Shown here piece after piece: positions 1 to 7,600 of a stretch of DNA of 12,509 bases (positions are counted from its first letter, which is position 1; every line of letters begins with the position of its first letter). The notes below the pieces were generated by a model, which was given only the letters and a program-made list of their open reading frames with translations, searched no databases and was not told where the DNA came from. Made by a program: the position numbers and the translations under genes. The DNA comes from an uncultured Myxococcales bacterium (GTDB taxonomy: Bacteria; Myxococcota_A; Bradymonadia; UBA7976; UBA1532): the NCBI GenBank assembly GCA_937896275.1, contig CALBMW010000170.1, positions 1 through 12,509 of the forward strand, read 5' to 3'.

Positions 1-775
1 CGACGCGCCCACCCGCGAGGCCCTGGGGCGGCCGCCCGCCTGGACGCTCGCCGACGTCGAGGCGGCCCTGCGTGCCTGGCGCGCGGCGCCGCGGCGCCCT
101 CACTACCGCGTGCAGGTCAACGTGGCGGACTTCCATGGCGAGGTCTGGCGCGCCGGCGCCCGGGCGCTGCGGTTTCGCGTGGTGGTGGGCACGCCAGGCG
201 ATCACGCGACGCCGACCCTGGCCAGCGCCATCCGCCACATCGTCTTCAACCCCTACTGGAACGTGCCCGCGCGCATCTTCGAGAGAGAGCTGCGGCCCCG
301 CGGCACCGAGGGCCTCGACGAGGACGCCCTGGCCGCGGCGCTCGCGGTGCGCGGCCTCGAGCTGGTCGAGCGCGGCACCCCCCGGGCGCACGTCCGGCAG
401 CCGCCGGGGCCGACCAACCCGTTGGGGCGCGTGAAGTTCCTCTTCCCCAACCCCTTCGACGTGTACCTGCACGACTCGCCCCAGAGGGGCCTGTTCGACG
501 ACGCCTTTCGCGCGGCCAGCCACGGCTGCGTGCGCGTGCACCGGCCGCTCGAGTTGGCGCGCCTGCTGTTGTCCCACGACGGCGCGGGGAGCCCCCAGGA
601 CGTCGATCCCTGGCTGGCGCGGGGCACCGAAGAGGTCGTCACCCTGCTTCAGCCGGTGCCGGTGTTCATCGACTCGATCCGGGTGCGGGTGGACGACCGA
701 GGCGTCGTGCAGCAGCTCCCCGATCTCTACGGCCTGGGCTTCGCGTTCGGGCGCGACCTGACGCAAGCGCCCTGA
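1..775 (+). CDS. L,D-transpeptidase, YcbB/LdtD-like, 5'-truncated by window edge
   Basis: The product forms 3-3 (mDap-mDap) peptidoglycan cross-links or attaches proteins to peptidoglycan in the periplasm, using an active-site cysteine (YkuD fold). The frame is open from base 2. A GTG at 110 would cut the first strand of the catalytic domain (HYRVQVNVADF), so the true start lies upstream of the window. Seen in order: FRVVVGTP, the YcbB-type signature FNPYWNVP, YLHDSP with the conserved His at 470-472, then SHGCVRV with the catalytic Cys at 527-529. The tail PVPVFIDSIRV...DLYGLG matches the C-terminal end of YcbB-like enzymes, so the 3' end is intact. The missing upstream part would normally hold a signal peptide and a peptidoglycan-binding domain. 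The next gene starts 77 bases downstream with its own ribosome binding site. Confidence 0.93.
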   Translation, partial: DAPTREALGRPPAWTLADVEAALRAWRAAPRRPHYRVQVNVADFHGEVWRAGARALRFRVVVGTPGDHATPTLASAIRHIVFNPYWNVPARIFERELRPRGTEGLDEDALAAALAVRGLELVERGTPRAHVRQPPGPTNPLGRVKFLFPNPFDVYLHDSPQRGLFDDAFRAASHGCVRVHRPLELARLLLSHDGAGSPQDVDPWLARGTEEVVTLLQPVPVFIDSIRVRVDDRGVVQQLPDLYGLGFAFGRDLTQAP

Positions 776-840
776 TTCGCACCGGATTTGTGTCTTGCCG
801 CGGCCGCCTGTCTGGGTTTGACTGGTCGCCGTCCCGATCG

Positions 841-848
841 AAAGGAGG
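841..848 (+). promoter_or_regulatory. Ribosome binding site of crotonase gene
   Basis: AAAGGAGG lies 4 nt before the ATG at 853 and is one of only two strong Shine-Dalgarno sequences in the window. It fixes the start at 853 and rules out the in-frame upstream extension that is open from 790. Confidence 0.8.
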
Positions 849-852
849 CCCC

Positions 853-1554
853 ATGAACGACGGGCCGGTCACGCTTCGCATGGAGGGCCGCGTCGCGGTC
901 ATCACCCTCGACGACGGCAAGGTCAACGCGCTGGGGCCGCCGCTGATGACCGCGCTGGCCGAGGCGCTCGACCAGGCCGAGGCCGAGGCGAGCGCGATCG
1001 TGTTGGCGGGTCGGGCCAACCGTTTCTGCGCCGGCTTCGACCTGAACGTCCTCATGAGCGGGCCGCAGCAGGGGGCGGATCTCTTCGAGCAGGGGGCCCG
1101 CACCTTCCAGCGTATCTACGGCTTCCCCCGGCCGGTGGTCGCGGCGTGCACCGGGCACGCGCTCGCCGGCGGTGCTTTGCTGCTGCTGTGCTGCGACGTG
1201 CGCGTGGGCGCGCAGGGGCCCTACCGGATCGGGCTCAACGAGGTCGCCATCGGCATGACCCTGCCGCACCTCGGGGTCGAGCTCGCCCGAGATCGCCTCG
1301 ATCCGCGGCGCCTGACGGAGGCCACGATCCTGGGGCGCATCTACGGGCCCGACGAGGCGGTGGCGGTCGGGTTCCTCGACCACTTGGCGGCACCCGAGGC
1401 GGTCCTCGACGAGGCCATCGCGCGGGCGGCGCAGTTGGCGACGCTGCCCACGCCGGCGCTGGCCGGCACCAAGCAGATGGTGCGTGGCGGCACGCTGATC
1501 CGCCTGATGGAGCGCCTCGAGGAGGCGTTCGAGGGCCTGCGCACCACGCGCTGA
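853..1554 (+). CDS. Enoyl-CoA hydratase/isomerase (crotonase) family protein
   Basis: A 233-residue cytoplasmic crotonase-fold protein that should bind an acyl-CoA thioester. Seen: VAVITLDDGKVNAL at the N-terminus, then FCAGFDL (residues 58-64) and ALAGGA (103-108), which supply the two oxyanion-hole peptide NH groups, then GLNEVAIG (127-134). Aligned with rat mitochondrial enoyl-CoA hydratase, Glu144 is replaced by Leu109, while the Glu164 equivalent is kept as Glu130. One-Glu members of the superfamily include isomerases and other non-hydratase enzymes, so the reaction cannot be assigned. At 233 residues it is a little shorter than the usual 255-290, with a short C-terminal helical part. 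It is not beside any beta-oxidation gene and appears to be a single-gene unit. Confidence 0.9.
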   Translation: MNDGPVTLRMEGRVAVITLDDGKVNALGPPLMTALAEALDQAEAEASAIVLAGRANRFCAGFDLNVLMSGPQQGADLFEQGARTFQRIYGFPRPVVAACTGHALAGGALLLLCCDVRVGAQGPYRIGLNEVAIGMTLPHLGVELARDRLDPRRLTEATILGRIYGPDEAVAVGFLDHLAAPEAVLDEAIARAAQLATLPTPALAGTKQMVRGGTLIRLMERLEEAFEGLRTTR

Positions 1555-1631
1555 CGGCGGCCCTCACCACCGAGCCTCGCGGCGCCTCCGATCACGGGGT
1601 CGAACATACTCACTTGTCACTTGGCTGGCCA

Positions 1632-1695
1632 CGCCTCGGCTGCCACCTCGGCTGCACCTCGGCGGCGTCGCTGCTCTCCGGCAGTGCACCTCGGC
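1632..1695 (+). repeat. Short direct repeats (CACCTCGGC-like) in upstream region
   Basis: CSCCTCGGC-like nonamers occur at 1632-1640, 1644-1652, 1655-1663 and 1687-1695. The first three are 11-12 bp apart (about one helical turn); the fourth follows after 32 bp (about three turns). They lie in the 230-base gap between the crotonase and the lectin lipoprotein, where no gene is seen. They could be a phased protein-binding array upstream of the promoter at 1769, or chance repetition in GC-rich DNA. Confidence 0.4.
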
Positions 1696-1719
1696 CGGGT
1701 AGCCCGGACGCGCCGTCGG

Positions 1720-1740
1720 CGACTCTCGACCGGCGAGTCG
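1720..1740. repeat. Inverted repeat upstream of lectin lipoprotein promoter
   Basis: CGACTC (1720-1725) and GAGTCG (1735-1740) form a perfect 6-bp inverted repeat with a 9-nt centre. If transcription starts at 1785, it spans about -65 to -45, a usual position for an activator site. There is no U-tract, so it is unlikely to be a terminator. Confidence 0.35.
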
Positions 1741-1768
1741 AAATGGGGCCGCCGCGCGGTGGCGGGTC

Positions 1769-1784
1769 TGCTAACCTGCCGCCC
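1769..1784 (+). promoter_or_regulatory. Extended -10 promoter, predicted leaderless start
   Basis: TG (1769-1770), one base, then TAACCT (1772-1777) match the extended -10 form TGnTAnnnT. Exactly 7 nt separate the last T from the ATG at 1785, so the predicted transcript would begin at or next to the start codon. There is no Shine-Dalgarno sequence and no clear -35 box. The same layout precedes the genes starting at 4694 and 11208 (minus). Confidence 0.55.
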
Positions 1785-3518
1785 ATGGTCGACCGCCGCA
1801 TCGGATTGTCGCCCGTCGCCTGGGGCCTGACGGGGCTGCTCGCGCTGGCGACGGGGTGCCTCACCGACTTCCCCGCGCCCGCCGCCGATCCGGACGCTGC
1901 TTCCACCGACGCCGCGCCGAACGACTTCGCGCCGCCACCCGCCGACGCCCTCGCCCCCGTCGACGTGTTCACCGTTCACGACGCGCACGCGCCGCCCTCG
2001 GAGGACGCCTCGGTGGTGGTCGACGCCGCGCCGCCTCGTGACGTGGGGCCGGACTGCGTGCCGCGCACCGAGGTGTGCGACGGCTTGGATCAGGACTGCG
2101 ACGGCCGGCCCGACGAGGACTACCACGTCGGTGACCCGTGCAGCGTGGGCCGCGGCGCCTGCGTCGGCGAAGGCCGGCTGGTGTGCTCCGAGGGGGCGAC
2201 CGCGCGGTGCTCCGCCACCGAGGGCGTCGGCTCGCAGGAGTCCTGCAACGGCATCGACGACGACTGTGATGGCCCGGTCGACGAGGGCTTCGACGTGGGC
2301 CAACCCTGCTCGGCCGGCCTGGGCGCCTGCCTCGCGCGGGGCGCGCTCATGTGTGACCTGCGCGGCCTGACGCGCTGCGACGCCGAGCCGCTGTCACCCG
2401 AGGCCGAGCGCTGCAACGGCATCGACGACGACTGCGACGACGTGGTCGACGAGGAGGTGGGCGGCGAGGCGTGCACCGTCGGCGTCGGCGTCTGCGCGGC
2501 CACCGGGCTGTCCTATTGCGATGGTCAGCGCGTGCGGTGCGACGTCGCCGCGGGCCCGCCGGGCGACGAGATCTGCAACGGCGTCGACGACGACTGCGAT
2601 GGCCGCACGGACGAGAACTTCCCCCCGGTCGGGACCGCCTGTACGGAGGGTCTTGGCCGTTGCCGCACGCAGGGCCGCTGGGCCTGCGATCCGATGACGG
2701 GCGGCCCGCGCTGCGACCGCGAGACGCCGGCGCCCCGCCAGGAGCTCTGCGACGGCGTCGACCAGGACTGCGACGGCCAGGTGGACGAGGATTTCCAGGT
2801 GGGGCAGGTCTGCACGCGCCAGGTCGGCGGCTGCGTCACGCAGGGACGCTTCGTCTGCGAGGACGGCGGCGCGGCCTGCGACGCGGCCAACCCCGACGTG
2901 GATGGCGATGGCTTCGGGTGTGACACCGACTGCGACGACGAGGATGCCGGCACCTACCCGGGCGGCATCGAGCTCTGCGGAGACGGCGAAGACAACGACT
3001 GCAGCGGCGCGGCCGACGACATCGCCGAGTGCGACTGCCGCCCGGTGTATCGCGGGGCGCACCGGTACCTGTTTTGCCCCAACTACCGGCCGTGGTTCGA
3101 CGCGCGCGCCTGGTGCGCCGCCTATGGCGCGGATCTGGCGGTGATCGGCAGCGCCTTTGAGAACGACTGGCTGCGCGACCGGGCCCGCGAGATCGACGAC
3201 CGCCGGGACTGGTGGATCGGCCTGACCGACTTCGCCGACGAGGATCACTTCGTGTGGACCGATGGCACGTTCCCCGGCTACACCGACTGGCACCAAGGCC
3301 TGGTCATCCACCAGCCCGACGACTTCGCCGGCGAGGACTGCGCCGAGCTCTGGTCCGATCACGAGATGCACTGGAACGACGCGGACTGCGGCCAAGGCAA
3401 CGGCGCGCTGTGCGAGGATCGCTGCGCCGCGGGGACCGATCTGGACGGCGACGGCGTGGCCGGCTGCGGGCTGGACTGCGACGACACCAACGCGGAGATC
3501 GGGACGGTCTGCCCCTGA
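1785..3518 (+). CDS. Lipoprotein with MopE-type Cys repeats and C-terminal C-type lectin domain
   Basis: A 577-residue exported protein. The N-terminus has Arg4-Arg5, a hydrophobic stretch and LALATGC, so Cys25 is the likely lipidated residue; Ala at -3 makes the lipobox slightly weak. Residues 26-97 are an Asp/Ala/Pro-rich linker. Five repeat units start at Cys98, 154, 210, 264 and 322 with CNGxDDDCDGxxDE-type motifs (MopE/putative metal-binding family). A sixth, degenerate motif at Cys398 follows a DVDGDG calcium-loop-like segment. Residues about 418-547 form a C-type lectin domain: WWIGL (476-480), FVWTDG (489-494), QPD (510-512), EDC (517-519), HWNDADC (529-535) and paired cysteines. The C-terminus has another DLDGDG loop. 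QPD in animal lectins is associated with galactose-type specificity; applying that here is inference. The start at 1785 is chosen because the signal peptide begins there and the promoter ends there; the frame is open far upstream, through the crotonase gene, but is not coding there. It probably binds glycans at the cell surface. Confidence 0.9.
   Translation: MVDRRIGLSPVAWGLTGLLALATGCLTDFPAPAADPDAASTDAAPNDFAPPPADALAPVDVFTVHDAHAPPSEDASVVVDAAPPRDVGPDCVPRTEVCDGLDQDCDGRPDEDYHVGDPCSVGRGACVGEGRLVCSEGATARCSATEGVGSQESCNGIDDDCDGPVDEGFDVGQPCSAGLGACLARGALMCDLRGLTRCDAEPLSPEAERCNGIDDDCDDVVDEEVGGEACTVGVGVCAATGLSYCDGQRVRCDVAAGPPGDEICNGVDDDCDGRTDENFPPVGTACTEGLGRCRTQGRWACDPMTGGPRCDRETPAPRQELCDGVDQDCDGQVDEDFQVGQVCTRQVGGCVTQGRFVCEDGGAACDAANPDVDGDGFGCDTDCDDEDAGTYPGGIELCGDGEDNDCSGAADDIAECDCRPVYRGAHRYLFCPNYRPWFDARAWCAAYGADLAVIGSAFENDWLRDRAREIDDRRDWWIGLTDFADEDHFVWTDGTFPGYTDWHQGLVIHQPDDFAGEDCAELWSDHEMHWNDADCGQGNGALCEDRCAAGTDLDGDGVAGCGLDCDDTNAEIGTVCP
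2076..3020 (+). repeat. Six-cysteine repeat array, five units plus degenerate sixth
   Basis: Units begin at 2076, 2244, 2412, 2574 and 2748, with a degenerate motif at 2976. Unit lengths are 56, 56, 54 and 58 residues; the fifth is interrupted by a DxDxDG insertion. Cysteine spacing within a unit is C-x6-C-x13-C-x6-C-x7-C-x7/8-C-x11, with small variation. The same pattern recurs at 5015-6511. Confidence 0.85.
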
Positions 3519-3540
3519 TGCCTCCGGTCGCGGTGCGCGA

Positions 3541-4485
3541 TCACCCCCGATTGAGCGGCGCGTGCACGGCGTCGTGCAGGCCGCGGTTGCGCCGCGCGCG
3601 CAGGGTCGCGAACACACCCAGCACGAGCAGTGAGAGCCCGCCCACCAGCACGCTCGCGAGCGTCAGGTCATCGCGCGCGCGCGCGCCGAGTTGCAGCACG
3701 CGGACGTCCGCCGAGAGCTTCAGGTCGCGCGCACGGAACAGCTTGCGCGGCGTCTCGTCGAGCCGCTCCCAGAGCGCGTCGCGCAGCACGCCCTCGAAGC
3801 GATCGTGCGACGCCAACTCGGTGGGATCGGCGTCGCGCAGGCCGCGCACCTCGAGCACCAGGTGCACCGGATCACCGGGACGCCACGCCGGCCCGACGAG
3901 CGGCAGCCACATCGTCACCGTCTCGAGCCGAGCGTCCGCGCCCTGTTTGGCCTGCACACCCTGGTCGGCCACCAGCCGCCCGATCACCGTCAGGTTGCGC
4001 GTGCCGGGCGGCGCGCCGCTCAGGAGCTCGGGCACGTCGAGCGTGGCGGCGCCGCGGTCGAAGCCGTGGACCCACATCGGCGCCAGCACCAGCGCCAGCA
4101 CGAGGAGCCCCACCCCCATCACGGCCGGGAGCACCACCCACTCCAGCTCGCGCGCCCCCATCCGGCGCCAGGCTTCGGCCGGCGCCAAGTGGCGGATGTC
4201 GATGTCGGGGCGCAGGGCGAGCAAGGCCTCGACCAGGCCCGCGAAGCCCGGCTCGTCGCGATCGGAGAAGATCCGCACGCGCCGCAGCCGCCCGCGATCG
4301 GTGGCGTAGGTGAGCACCAGCTCGTCGTCCTCCCGCGCGGGGGCGCGTCGCACGTACAGGTGCTGGAGAGCGCCGATGGGCGCGGTGGTGTGCCGAACGC
4401 CCGTCTTGGTGGCCAGCCGGTCGGTGTCGAGCTGGGCCGTCACCGTGAAGACCGTGTAGCGGAACTGAAAGGTGCGCGCGCTCAT
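3541..4485 (-). CDS. Hypothetical membrane protein with two transmembrane helices
   Basis: I do not recognise a family. The 314-residue protein has a beta-rich N-terminal part (about 1-115, starting FQFRYTVFTVTAQLD) with no signal peptide; its pattern is loosely like a bacterial PH-type domain, a low-confidence impression. A strong helix at about 116-138 (VVLPAVMGVGLLVLALVLAP) follows, then a long region of about 139-274, and a second helix at about 275-296 before an Arg-rich tail. The middle region is therefore probably on the outer face. Start choice is open: ATG at 4485 is used here, but GGAGGG at 4505-4500 sits 8 nt before an in-frame GTG at 4491, which fits ribosome binding better. A TTG at 4575 is unlikely. 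It converges on the lectin lipoprotein with a 22-base gap and diverges from the beta-helix lipoprotein. Codon bias supports it as real. Confidence 0.75.
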   Translation of the reverse strand: MSARTFQFRYTVFTVTAQLDTDRLATKTGVRHTTAPIGALQHLYVRRAPAREDDELVLTYATDRGRLRRVRIFSDRDEPGFAGLVEALLALRPDIDIRHLAPAEAWRRMGARELEWVVLPAVMGVGLLVLALVLAPMWVHGFDRGAATLDVPELLSGAPPGTRNLTVIGRLVADQGVQAKQGADARLETVTMWLPLVGPAWRPGDPVHLVLEVRGLRDADPTELASHDRFEGVLRDALWERLDETPRKLFRARDLKLSADVRVLQLGARARDDLTLASVLVGGLSLLVLGVFATLRARRNRGLHDAVHAPLNRG

Positions 4486-4677
4486 GGTCACCGACAGCAC
4501 CCTCCGCGAGCCGCGCGGTTGCGGGGTCGTACCGCGGGCGAGGGCGACCGTAAAGGTTTGAGAGCCTCCCCACAAAGTCGCTCGGGTGTGGCTCCGTCTG
4601 GGGCAGGCGTGCTGTGGGTCTCCGGGCGGCTCTCAGGGGTCGGCGGTCAGCCGCTGTTGGAAGCGCGCCCGACCTTC

Positions 4678-4693
4678 TGGCATCCTGCGCGCC
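4678..4693 (+). promoter_or_regulatory. Extended -10-like element, predicted leaderless start
   Basis: TG (4678-4679), one base, then CATCCT (4681-4686), followed by exactly 7 nt and the ATG at 4694. Over the 18 bases before the ATG, 12 are identical to those before the lectin lipoprotein (1767-1784). The first -10 base is C instead of T. TTGGAA at 4657-4662 could serve as a weak -35 box (18-bp spacer). No Shine-Dalgarno sequence is seen. Confidence 0.45.
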
Positions 4694-7600
4694 ATGCGCA
4701 CTCCCAGACGGTTGCGCTGGTGCGCGGCCCTGCTCGGGCTCGCGCTGCTGGCGGCCTGCAATGACGGCGACCAGGGTGGCGCCGCCTCGGATGGACCCCG
4801 CACCGGCGCCGGCGTGCGCGACGGCTCGGTGCGGTTGGTCGACGCGGCGGCGCCCGACGTCGAGCCCGACGTCGCCTTCATCGAGGACTGCCTCGACGGC
4901 GAGACGCGGCCCTGCGGCACGGACGAGGGCCTCTGCGAGGCGGGCATCGAGGCCTGCGCGCTGGGCCTGTGGACCGGCCGCTGCGAAGGCGAGACCGCGG
5001 GGACCGACGAGCGCTGCAACGGGCTCGACGACGACTGCGACGGCGGCGTCGACGAAGGCCTCGGCGTGGGCTCGAACTGCAAGCTCGAGGACGAGCGGCA
5101 CCTGCAGATCGACGGCGTCATCGCGTGCGACGCCCTGACCGGCGACGCGGTGTGCGCCGAGCTGCCCGACTGCGACACGGACGCGGACGGCGACGGCGTG
5201 AACGTCTGCCAGGACTGCGATGACGAGGACCGCGGCAACTTCCCCGGCAACGAGGAGCGTTGTGACGGTCGCGACAACGACTGCGACCAGCGCATCGACG
5301 AGCCCTTCGCGTTGGGCGAGGTGTGCCGCGCCGGCGAGGGCGTCTGTCGCCGCGGCGGCCACACCGTGTGCGACGCGGTGGGCGCGGGCGTGACCTGCGA
5401 CGCGGTGCCGCTCGAGCCGACGGGCGCCGAGCTGTGCGGCAACGGTGAGGATGACGACTGCGATGGCAGCGCCGACGAGGGCTTCGACATCGGCGGCGCC
5501 TGCGACGCGGGGCAGGGCGCTTGCCGGGTGGAGGGATCGTGGGCGTGCAGCGCCGATCTGACCGAGGTGCTGTGCGCGGCCGACGTGTCGGGCGGCGGCG
5601 GCGAGCTCTGCAGCAATGGGGTGGACGACGACTGCGACGGGGCGATCGACGAAGGCTTCCTGCTGGGCCAGGCCTGTGCGGTGGGCGAGGGTGCTTGCCG
5701 CCGCGAGGGGATCACCGCGTGCAGCGCCGACGGGCGCGCGACGGCGTGCAGCGCGGCGCCCGGCGTGGCTGGCGTCGAGCGCTGCGGCGACGGCCTGGAC
5801 GACGACTGTGACGGCCGGACCGACGAGGGGTTCGACCTCGCGCGCGTCTGCACGACGGGCGTCGGCGCTTGCGCGCGGCAGGGCCTGACCGTGTGCAACG
5901 TGGCTGGGGACCAAGCGGTGTGCGGCGCCGAGGCGGGCACCCCGGTCGCCGAGCGCTGCGGCAACCAGCAGGACGACGACTGCGATGGGGACGTCGACGA
6001 GGGCTTCTCGGTCGACCAGATCTGCGCCGCCGGCACCGGTCAGTGCGCCCGCGACGGCTTGACCCGGTGCAGCGCCGACGGCATCAGCGTGGAGTGCGGC
6101 GCGCAGCCGGGGGCGCCCGGCCTCGAGCGGTGCGACGGCCACGACGAGGACTGCGACGGGCAGGTGGACGAGGGCTTCGCGCTCGGCGAGATCTGCTCCG
6201 CCGGGGAGGGGCGCTGCGCGGCCGAAGGGCGGCGCGTGTGCGGCGCGATGGGCGACGCGGTGTGCACGGCGCAGGCGCTGCCCCCCCTGGCCGAGCGCTG
6301 CAACGGCGTCGACGACGACTGCGATGGTCGCGCCGACGAGGACTTCGTCGGACTGGGTGAGGCCTGTGACAGCGACGACGCCGACCGGTGCGCGCTGGGC
6401 ACACTCCAATGCGATCCGGGCGGCGGCGACGCGGTGTGCGTCGACGACGTGCCGCAGTTCGAGGTCTGCGACTACGAGGACAACGACTGCGACGGCGTGG
6501 CCGACAACGGGATCGACATCTTCACCGACCCGCTCAACTGCGGCGACTGCGGCCTCGTCTGTCCCGGCCCCGGTCCGGAGTGCATCGACGGCGCCTGCTA
6601 TCGCACCTACTGGATCAGCGCAGGCCAGGGCAGCAACGCCACCGGCGATGGCTCGCGGGCCAACCCGTGGCGCACCTTGACCCACGCCGACGGCATCGTC
6701 CGGGGCCCGAGAGCGCGGATCTACGTGGGCGCGGGCACGTACTCGACGACGATGCACGCGACCGAGGTCGAGAGCTTCCCCGTCACGCCCCCCGATCAGG
6801 TGCAGGTCGTGGGCGATCCGGCGGCGGACCGGAGCGCGATCGTCTTCCAGGGGAGCGGCGTCCACCGGCTGGTGGTCTACGTCGGCAAGCGTTCGGCGAC
6901 CAACCTGTTCGCCCACGTCACGCTCCGCGGTGGCGGCGCCGTTGCGCAAGGCACGCTCTACGTCTCGGACGCCGTGCTCGCCATGCGCGACGTCCACGTC
7001 GACCAGGCGATCACCCCGAGCGGCTTCTCGATGGGCGAGGTCCTCGACTCGACGCTGACCTTCGAGCAGGGCCGGGTGAGCGGATGCTCGAGCACGCTGC
7101 AGTTGGGGCTCCTGTTCGCCAACCGATCGACGGTCACGGTGCGGCGCACCCAGTTCGAGGACAACGTCGCCGGGGGCGACTCCTATGGCCTCATCAGGGC
7201 TGACCAGTCGACCCTCGCCGTCGAGAACTGCGCCTTCGTCAACAACCGCGGCAACGCCGTGACCGCCTTCTCGGGCGGCGCGGTGCTGAGCTTCGTCCAC
7301 AACACGGTCGCGGGCCACACCGGGCTCGGTGTGTTCGTCGCGAGCGGCACGCACGGGCTGCTGGCCAACAACGTCTTCGCCCACAACACCGACGGAGGCG
7401 TCCTCGTGGAGGTCGGCGGGGTCTTGGATGGCGCCTACAACAACCTCTTCTGGATGAACGCCCAGCGTGACTGGGGCGGTGGCGGGGCCAACAGCGTCGA
7501 CACGCTCAACGCGCTGCCGGTGGCGGCGGGCAACTTCGAAGGCGATCCGCTGTTCATCAGCCTTCCCGCGGCCAACGTCCGCCTGCGCGCCGGATCGGCG

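Noticed and set aside
818..823. TTGACT as a -35 box for the crotonase gene
   Set aside because: At 16-18 bp downstream there is only the ribosome binding site region and no plausible -10, so no promoter was called.
1146..1784. N-terminal extension of the lectin lipoprotein through the crotonase gene
   Set aside because: The extension is an alternative frame of the crotonase; the signal peptide and lipobox start at 1785.
2394..3617. Minus-strand open frame antisense to the lectin lipoprotein
   Set aside because: It is a shadow of a GC-rich repeat gene with no recognisable motif; the plus strand carries an intact lectin domain here.
4626..4654. Inverted repeat GCGGCT/AGCCGC in the divergent gap before 4694
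   Set aside because: Only 6-bp arms with a 17-nt loop in GC-rich DNA; expected by chance and without a U-tract.
2076..6511. CRISPR-like or mobile repeat array
   Set aside because: The regular spacing of about 168-174 bp comes from in-frame protein repeats with diverged codons; there are no identical direct repeats with unique spacers.
3872..7384. Very long minus-strand open frame (about 1170 codons) antisense to the beta-helix lipoprotein
   Set aside because: Its translation is low-complexity Ala/Val/Asp/Arg that mirrors the repeats on the plus strand, and its last part reads the true minus gene (3541-4485) in the wrong frame. The plus frame has a signal peptide, ordered cysteines and a recognisable head domain.
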